A model generated the notes under the pieces. That model was not told the origin of the DNA. It searched no databases and was given only the letters and a program-made list of their open reading frames with translations. The position numbers and the translations under genes are program-made. A stretch of 33,599 nt of DNA, taken from the NCBI GenBank assembly GCA_024638805.1, contig JAHEJO010000011.1, positions 1 to 33,599 of the forward strand, written 5' to 3'. This DNA is from Acidimicrobiales bacterium. GTDB taxonomy: Bacteria > Actinomycetota > Acidimicrobiia > Acidimicrobiales > SZUA-35. Below are positions 27,760 to 33,599 of this stretch, piece by piece (positions within the stretch are counted from its first letter, which is position 1; the number at the start of each line of letters is the position of its first letter).

Positions 27760-28802
27760 CGGATTGAGGCCGAGGTTGGTGGTGACGCCGACGGGGGTCC
27801 ATAGGCACTGACGAGCTCGCCTGTCGCCACGTCCAGGGCGGCGGCCGCCGCCTCGTCGACGACGATCCGGTCCTCGGAGATCAGGCCGCTCGAAGCGATC
27901 GTGCGGAACTCACCGAGGCGGCCGGCGCAGACCAGTATCGACCGCGCCCCCTCGGGGCTCATCGATCGTGTCTCGATCGGCGCGGTCACACCGTCGCGCA
28001 CGGCGAGCAGGTCGTCGATGTGAGCGTCCATGGTGGGACCTGCATCGAAGATGTCGACGTAGCCGTGGAACCGAAAACCTTCGCGTTTCAGCATCGCCAG
28101 GGCCGGCTCGGCACCCGGATGCGGCACCCCGATGACGTTCTGGGCCTCGGTCGGGAGGAGGTCGACGTAGAGCGGATAACGAGGGAGGAGATCGGCAATG
28201 AACCGGTACTCCTTTGCACTGCGCACATCGGCATCACTCAACTCGAGCTGGAAGAACTTTCGTCCCACCGCATCCCAGAACGGTGACCGGCCCTCGTCGT
28301 TGGTGAAACCACGCATCTCGGCCAGGACCTGCTCGGGGAACCGCTCACGGTGGGTTGCGAGGAAGAGGAACCTGCTCAACGAGATCAGCGAGCCTCGACC
28401 CCGACCGCGTCGATCCGGACGCACGTACAGACCACCGACCTCGGCGACCCCGGTGTAGTCGTTGACCGGACTGAGGATCTCGGTGTCCAGTCGCATCTCG
28501 AGTTCCGGCGACGATTTGGTGATCTTGGAGATCTTGTAGGAGTAGAAGGGCCGGTCGAGACCGACGTTGGAGTAGATGGCCGACGTACCGATGATCTCAC
28601 CGTCGTCGTCTTCGAGGACGAACAGGTACAGCTCGTCACCACGGAGTTCCCGATCGGGTTCGAAGCTGGTCAGGGCGCGCTGTAGCCGGGTGCTCATGCC
28701 CTCGCGGTCGCGGGGCATCGTGGTCATGTTTCCGTCGATCGATTCGGCCAGCTCGGCGAGAGCGTCGACGTCCTCTTCGGTCGCCGAGCGGACCCGCCGC
28801 AT
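27756..28802 (-). CDS. astA: Arginine N-succinyltransferase
   Basis: MRRVRSATEEDVDALAELAESIDGNMTTMPRDREGMSTRLQRALTSF... YTGVAEVGGLYVRPDRRGRGRGSLISLSRFLFLA...AEMRGFTNDEGRSPFWDAVGRKFF: AstA family. Start ATG 28802. Confidence 0.93.
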   Translation of the reverse strand: MRRVRSATEEDVDALAELAESIDGNMTTMPRDREGMSTRLQRALTSFEPDRELRGDELYLFVLEDDDGEIIGTSAIYSNVGLDRPFYSYKISKITKSSPELEMRLDTEILSPVNDYTGVAEVGGLYVRPDRRGRGRGSLISLSRFLFLATHRERFPEQVLAEMRGFTNDEGRSPFWDAVGRKFFQLELSDADVRSAKEYRFIADLLPRYPLYVDLLPTEAQNVIGVPHPGAEPALAMLKREGFRFHGYVDIFDAGPTMDAHIDDLLAVRDGVTAPIETRSMSPEGARSILVCAGRLGEFRTIASSGLISEDRIVVDEAAAAALDVATGELVSAYGPPSASPPTSASIR

Positions 28803-30034
28803 CAGCCGACCCCCGGTCGGATACCGGGCGAGGTTGCGACTCGATCGATGACGCCGACCAGCAACGCCACCGAGTCGGCGAATGTCGACACGTCCGTCGT
28901 TTCGGCGTCGGTGTGTATCCCCATCCCTTGAACCCCGAGGGTGTCGATCACACCCAAACCGAGTGCGGCCAGATTGTTCCCGTCGCACACCCCACCGGTG
29001 TCGATGAAGTCGAGCGGTTGACCCAGCTCGGTGCTGACCGACTCGACCAGGGAGGCGAGCCGCGACGTGACCTCGCTCCAGGGTTTGGCCGGTCGGTGGA
29101 TACCGCCGCGCACGTCGATGTGCACCTCGTGGTCCTGTGCGACTGAGTTCGCGTGCGATCGGGCCCCGTCGACGGCATCCTCGAGATCGCCGACCGAAGC
29201 GGAGCGGAGGTTCATCCGCACCGTCGCCCGGTCAGGCACGGCGTTGAAGGCATCCCCTCCGTGGAGGGAAGCGATGTTGACACCGACCGATCCTGGGGAA
29301 CAGCTGTTCACCCGGCCGACCAGATCGGCGGCGGCCCCCACAGCGTTGCGACCTTCTTGGAGCGCACGACCGGCATGGGCGGACCTACCGGTCACCATGA
29401 AGGTGAGATTGGCCGAGCCCGCTCGAGCGCGAGCAACACCGCCGCCGACCATACGAGGCTCGACGACCAGTGCCGCGCACGCCCGCCGGCCTACCGCGTT
29501 CAGCGTCGGGATGGAGCTGGGCGAACCGGTCTCCTCATCACCGCTGATCACGACTTCGATACCGAGGTCGGGGGCGAGGTCTCGTTCCAGGATCACCTCG
29601 AGTGCTGCCAGCAGAGCGACGAGGCCACCCTTCATGTCGGCGACACCGGGGCCGTGCAGCAGATCGCCGTCCCGTCGGACCTCCTGAAACCCGTGGTCCG
29701 GGCCGAAGACGGTGTCCGCGTGACCGGCAACCATCACTCGCCGGGGCTCGTCGGGACGAACGATCGCATGCAGGAGCGGCCCGATGCCCACCGCCCTCGA
29801 TGTCCCGTGATGGTCCACGGTGTCGATCGGGTCCGGGTACTCCAGCCTCATCACGGCGCCGAGCGTCCTCAACGCGTCGGCGAGTACGTTCTGAACCCGA
29901 CCGACCCCTTCCGGATGCACTGAACCACTGTTCAGCACGGCCAGGGATGTGATCAGACCGACGTGTCGATCCAGTTCGGAGGCGACCCGGTTGCGCACAT
30001 CGGTCAGGAGATCGGAGCCGGTCGGGTTCAGCAC
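28802..30034 (-). CDS. M20 family metallohydrolase (CPG2/ArgE/DapE-like), candidate succinylglutamate desuccinylase
   Basis: VMVAGHADTVF, HGPGVADMKGGLVALLAAL, VISGDEETGSPSS, VVEPR, GRSAHAG, GGDAFNAVPDRATVRMNLR, GMGIHTDAETTDVSTF: M20 ligand pattern intact. Overlaps astC by 7 nt and astA by 1 nt (TGATG). Confidence 0.9.
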   Translation of the reverse strand: MLNPTGSDLLTDVRNRVASELDRHVGLITSLAVLNSGSVHPEGVGRVQNVLADALRTLGAVMRLEYPDPIDTVDHHGTSRAVGIGPLLHAIVRPDEPRRVMVAGHADTVFGPDHGFQEVRRDGDLLHGPGVADMKGGLVALLAALEVILERDLAPDLGIEVVISGDEETGSPSSIPTLNAVGRRACAALVVEPRMVGGGVARARAGSANLTFMVTGRSAHAGRALQEGRNAVGAAADLVGRVNSCSPGSVGVNIASLHGGDAFNAVPDRATVRMNLRSASVGDLEDAVDGARSHANSVAQDHEVHIDVRGGIHRPAKPWSEVTSRLASLVESVSTELGQPLDFIDTGGVCDGNNLAALGLGVIDTLGVQGMGIHTDAETTDVSTFADSVALLVGVIDRVATSPGIRPGVG

Positions 30035-31260
30035 GGGTGACCCTCCCGGTCGACGACATCAGCACACACCCATGCCATTTTCGACAGCCCGGCATCAGCA
30101 TCGGCCGCCGAGAGGTTCAGCGGCGGCGCGATCCGTAGGACATCGGTGCCGGCGACGAGCACGATAAGCCCTTGGCCGAGTGCAGCGATTTGTAGCTCCT
30201 TTGCTCGACCGGCGAACGCGCCGGACAGCTCCAGCCCGATGAGCAGCCCCAGTCCGCGTACATCGGCGAACATGCCGGGCGGAGCGATCTCGTGCAGCCC
30301 GGCGAACAACTGCTCGCTTCTCGCCCGAACGTTGGCCAGAAGTTGCGGACGGCTCACCTCGTCGAGCACCGCTCCCGCCACCGCGCAGGCCAGAGGGTTG
30401 CCGCCGTAGGTCGTACCGTGGGTTCCGAGGGCCAGGCTCCTGGCGACCTCCTCGGTCGCCAGCATGGCCCCGATCGGAAAGCCGCCTCCCAAGCCCTTGG
30501 CCGAGGTGAGAATGTCGGGTACGACCTCGTATTGCTCGTAGGCGAACAGTGTTCCCGATCGCCCGACCCCGATCTGCACTTCGTCGAAGATCAACAGCGC
30601 ATCGGCCTCGTCGCACAGATCGCGGGCGGCCTGCAGATACTCCCGGGACAGCGCGCGCACACCGCCTTCTCCCATTACCGGCTCGAGGATCACCGCGCAG
30701 ACCGACGCGTCCATTTCGCTCCGTAGCTCCTCGATGTCCTCGCGTTCCACGTGGGTGATGCCCTCGATCGCAGGACCGAATCCCGCCGAGTAAGACGGCT
30801 TGCCGCCGACCGACACGGTGAACAACGTGCGCCCGTGAAACGCCTCGTTGAGCGCCACGATCTTGTGTTTGTCCGGTCCGTGGCGATCGTGGGCATGTCG
30901 ACGGGCGAGCTTGAGCGCCGCCTCGTTCGCTTCGGCACCGGAGTTGGCGAAGAAGACTCGATCGGCGAAGGTCAGTTCTGTCAACCGTCGGGCCAGTGAC
31001 AACGCCGGCTCGTTGGTGAACACGTTGGACAGGTGCCAGATCAGTTCGGACTGCCGACGAAGTGCGTCGAGCACCGCCGGATGCCCGTGGCCGAGAGCGC
31101 TCACCGCAATCCCGCTGCCGAAATCGAGATAGCGCCGTCCTGCGTCGTCGGTGATCCACGACCCCTCCGCCTTCACCGGCAGGATGTCGAGCGGGGCGTA
31201 GGTCGGCATCATCACCGCCTCGGCCCGCTCGATCACCGTCTCTCGTCGGTCATCTGCCAT
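30028..31260 (-). CDS. astC: Succinylornithine/acetylornithine aminotransferase (class III PLP)
   Basis: SNVFTNEPALSLARRLTELTFADRVFFANSGAEANEAALKLARRH, ALNEAFHGRTLFTVSVGGKPSY, LLIFDEVQIGVGRSGTLFAYE, ILTSAKGLGGGFPIGAML, GTHGTTYGGNPLACAVA; first gene of the AST operon. Confidence 0.92.
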   Translation of the reverse strand: MADDRRETVIERAEAVMMPTYAPLDILPVKAEGSWITDDAGRRYLDFGSGIAVSALGHGHPAVLDALRRQSELIWHLSNVFTNEPALSLARRLTELTFADRVFFANSGAEANEAALKLARRHAHDRHGPDKHKIVALNEAFHGRTLFTVSVGGKPSYSAGFGPAIEGITHVEREDIEELRSEMDASVCAVILEPVMGEGGVRALSREYLQAARDLCDEADALLIFDEVQIGVGRSGTLFAYEQYEVVPDILTSAKGLGGGFPIGAMLATEEVARSLALGTHGTTYGGNPLACAVAGAVLDEVSRPQLLANVRARSEQLFAGLHEIAPPGMFADVRGLGLLIGLELSGAFAGRAKELQIAALGQGLIVLVAGTDVLRIAPPLNLSAADADAGLSKMAWVCADVVDREGHPC

Positions 31261-31344
31261 CGTTCACACCCTCGTCGTTGCTCACACCGGTTCCACTCGT
31301 TCTCCAGCATCGCCTGAGAACGGGCCCTTGGGAAGTGACCCGCA

Positions 31345-31375
31345 TGCAATATTGCTTCCGCTGGGGAATACTGCA
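31345..31375. promoter_or_regulatory. Inverted repeat TGCAATATTGC-N9-GGAATACTGCA in astC/GT-B intergenic region
   Basis: Arms 9/11 complementary, arm centres about 20 bp apart; left arm also contains the perfect palindrome GCAATATTGC (31346-31355). Confidence 0.4.
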
Positions 31376-31443
31376 CTCAGGTCATCCCTGGCGGCGTCGC
31401 TACTCGGTCCCGTCAACGCGGCTGACCCCCACAAGGAGACCTC

Positions 31444-32991
31444 ATGGACACCCAACGCTTCTCCCTCTACGGGAACACGATCACCGCGGCACAGGATCGC
31501 AAGGCGCTCGAGTGGCAGGAGATGTTCCGCAAGCAGTTCGACTACGACCCGAACGAGCGTTACGAGCTGAGCGTCCACGACAACGCTCAGCTCGGCGACG
31601 TGCTCGGAATTCGGGATATTCGGCGTGACTCCGAAGGGGATCCGATCGATCGCGACGCCGGCGTCGTGATCTCGACGATCCGCATGGGGTACGGCCACTA
31701 CCGAATCGCCATGGCCGGAGCCTCTGCGGCGCGAGCGATGGGACGCACGCCCTACTGGCTCGATCTGCTCGCGATCCCTGGCATCACCCAGGATGCGATC
31801 AACTGGTGGAACACCAATTACAGCAAGTATTCCCGGGTGTCACAGCGCAGCGCTCTGTTCGACAAGTACGTCTGGGAATCGGTGACGTCGGGTGACAAGA
31901 CACTCCCGGGCTTGAACTGGCTGCTGAACAATCAGGCGATGGGCTGGCCGTGGCGGTTCCTCAAAGCCAACGCGCGCGACTACCGCAAGAGCGAATTGTT
32001 TGCCAATCTGCACCGCGCCATGCCCTCCGACATGCCGATCCTCACCGCCCACATGTGGAACTGCATGGGGGCCGTCGCCGGGGGAATGACGAACGTCGTC
32101 GACATGATGTTCGACAACTGGCCGATGGCGTTCCAGCTGACCGAGGGCGCAACCCACGCCGTCCAGTCGCCGTCGGGTTACTACGGATTCCGGATCATGA
32201 ATCAGTTCGACGAGGACGACAAGATCCTGAATCCGACACCGGCAGACGCGATCGAGTACGTCGGCCATCACGTCGACCATGAGTTGGTGGAGAACATCGA
32301 GGTCGATTGTGCGGCTCGAATGGACCGTATGCGAAAGGGCGAGCCGCGTCGCTTCGTGCTGACGATGGGCGGCGCTGGAGCCCAACGCGAACTCTTCAAG
32401 GCGATCATCGACCATTGCCAGCCGATGATCGAGCGCGACGAGCTCACGTTGTTCGTCAACCTCGGCGATCACGCTGACAACTGGGACTGGCTACGAGCCG
32501 AGCTCGGATCGGCAGCGTCATCGGTGCACACCCATCTCACGTGGGACGACGCTCGTGGGTTTGCTGACGACATCCGGGATGGGGAGACACGGGGGCTGCA
32601 CGTCTTCTTGTTCGACAACACCTTCCATGGCGTCTACACCACGAACTACCTGATGCGAGTCAGCGACGTGTTGATCACCAAGCCGTCCGAGTTGGCGTTC
32701 TACCCGATCCCGAAGATCTTCAATGCTCGGGTGGGCGCACACGAGGCGTGGGGTGCGATTCGCAGCGCCGAGCTCGGAGACGGGACGATCGAGACGCGGA
32801 CGATTCCACGCACGTTGCAGGCGATCGACTTGATCACCTGTGAGACGGATCTTCTGGAGCTGTTCTGTGATTCGATCGTGAAGAACAAGCAGATCGGAAT
32901 CTACGACGGCGCCTACAAGTGCGTCGCCCTCGCAACCGGCTCGACATGGGAACGCTCGCCCAACGGAAACACGGTCGACCGCGGAGCCTGA
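31444..32991 (+). CDS. Uncharacterised GT-B-like (MurG/MGDG-synthase-like) protein
   Basis: GVVISTIRMGYGHYRIAMAGASAARAMGRTPYWLDLL, RRFVLTMGGAGAQRELFKAII, RVSDVLITKPSELAFYPIPKIFNARVGAHEAWGAIRSAELGDGT; SD AAGGAG 5 nt before ATG 31444. Confidence 0.55.
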   Translation: MDTQRFSLYGNTITAAQDRKALEWQEMFRKQFDYDPNERYELSVHDNAQLGDVLGIRDIRRDSEGDPIDRDAGVVISTIRMGYGHYRIAMAGASAARAMGRTPYWLDLLAIPGITQDAINWWNTNYSKYSRVSQRSALFDKYVWESVTSGDKTLPGLNWLLNNQAMGWPWRFLKANARDYRKSELFANLHRAMPSDMPILTAHMWNCMGAVAGGMTNVVDMMFDNWPMAFQLTEGATHAVQSPSGYYGFRIMNQFDEDDKILNPTPADAIEYVGHHVDHELVENIEVDCAARMDRMRKGEPRRFVLTMGGAGAQRELFKAIIDHCQPMIERDELTLFVNLGDHADNWDWLRAELGSAASSVHTHLTWDDARGFADDIRDGETRGLHVFLFDNTFHGVYTTNYLMRVSDVLITKPSELAFYPIPKIFNARVGAHEAWGAIRSAELGDGTIETRTIPRTLQAIDLITCETDLLELFCDSIVKNKQIGIYDGAYKCVALATGSTWERSPNGNTVDRGA

Positions 32992-33006
32992 GGGCGTGGG
33001 GGCACG

Positions 33007-33119
33007 GCGATCACCATCGACGACATGGGGGCGGACCTGCAGGTGACGTGTGCCCACAACATCACGTCCATCCGCTCGTCGCACTACCCGAACGACCCGC
33101 TTTCTACGACCTGACAGAT
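33007..33119 (+). pseudogene. Remnant of GH2 beta-galactosidase (LacZ-like), frameshifted
   Basis: Frame 1 (from 33007): [31 protein letters not shown]; frame switch at about 33097-33099, then AFYDLTD. Together resembles the conserved LacZ segment T..DM..D...M...N.NAVR.SHYPNDP.FYDLCD. Confidence 0.7.
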
Positions 33120-33207
33120 GGTCGTGTCGGCGGATTCAGGGACATCCGTCGAGTGTCGTATCGCCGAACGATCCCAGCGTGGCGGTATAGGCCTGCGCCG
33201 ATCGCCG

Positions 33208-33599
33208 CTAGCACTCCGTTGCGTCGTCGAGGAGCGACTCGGCGGTGATCGATGGTTCACCCAGGACGGCGGCCAGGTCACACAGGGCCTGGCGCTCGGA
33301 GCTGACCTTGATCGTCGTCATTCCCATCTGCCTTGCCGGCTTGAGATTCACGCCGAGGTCGTCCAGAAAGACCGCCTCGTTCGGTTCGATCCCCAGATCG
33401 GCTAGTACGGCATCGTAATAGGCGACTTCGGGTTTGCGAAAGCCGATCTTCGAGGACTCGTAGATCCTCTCGAACAACGACATCGCAGATGCGATGTCAG
33501 CGCGCCGGGACTCCAAACCCGCCACGTTGTTGGTCAGGCAGGCGATATGGAAACCAAGCCGCGGCAGCAGCTCGAGAGCGGTTCTCATCGACGGACGAA
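33208..33599 (-). CDS. HAD-superfamily hydrolase, N-terminus truncated by window edge
   Basis: RTALELLPRLGFHIACLTNNVAGLESRRAD...YESSKIGFRKPEVAYYDAVLADLGIEPNEAVFLDDLGVNLKPARQMGMTTIKV: HAD motifs II-IV (LTNN, GFRKPE, FLDDLGVN). Confidence 0.9.
   Translation of the reverse strand, partial: RPSMRTALELLPRLGFHIACLTNNVAGLESRRADIASAMSLFERIYESSKIGFRKPEVAYYDAVLADLGIEPNEAVFLDDLGVNLKPARQMGMTTIKVSSERQALCDLAAVLGEPSITAESLLDDATEC

Noticed and set aside
31320-31360. Sigma-54 type -24/-12 promoter upstream of AST, as in enterobacterial ast operons
   Set aside because: No convincing TGGCAC-N5-TTGCA match with correct spacing toward astC.
31345-31375. ArgR (ARG box) assignment for the AST upstream dyad
   Set aside because: TGCAATATTGC only loosely resembles ARG-box half-sites; a specific regulator cannot be supported from sequence alone.

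Overview
GC-rich chromosomal window with dense, mostly housekeeping gene content. Gene families (Kgd-type E1/E2 fusion, HRDC-bearing UvrD2-like helicase, mycothiol-amidase-like LmbE protein) suggest an actinobacterium, perhaps Acidimicrobiia-like; taxonomy is inference only. Left part: coiled-coil protein/coaD/rsmD/recG operon, cold-shock-like protein, exported HEFAH metallopeptidase-like protein, LmbE deacetylase, FHA protein. Centre: two tandem malyl-CoA lyase/CitE-family genes (the first fused in frame to a DUF3291-like domain), DUF389 membrane protein, ChaN/EreA-like protein, ACT-malic enzyme, bPH2-SHOCT protein, UvrD2-like helicase, Kef-type antiporter, xthA, kgd. Right part: a tightly overlapped arginine succinyltransferase (AST) operon astC-[M20 hydrolase]-astA-astD-astB, a divergent GT-B-like protein, and a partial HAD hydrolase. 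Main points for a second look: (1) the AST operon has an M20 metallohydrolase where astE (M14 family) would be expected; (2) a short frameshifted remnant of a GH2 beta-galactosidase lies downstream of the GT-B-like gene; (3) the DUF3291-malyl-CoA lyase fusion has a promoter-like sequence and a leaderless-type start inside its linker; (4) about ten genes share a TAnnnT-N6-9-start-codon arrangement implying widespread leaderless transcription; (5) a near-perfect 16-bp-arm palindrome and several other dyads sit in promoters; (6) a 59-aa orphan protein may have an Sm-like/SH3-like pattern. No tRNA, rRNA, CRISPR array, prophage or transposase was seen. All homology calls are from motif recognition by eye; no searches were run.
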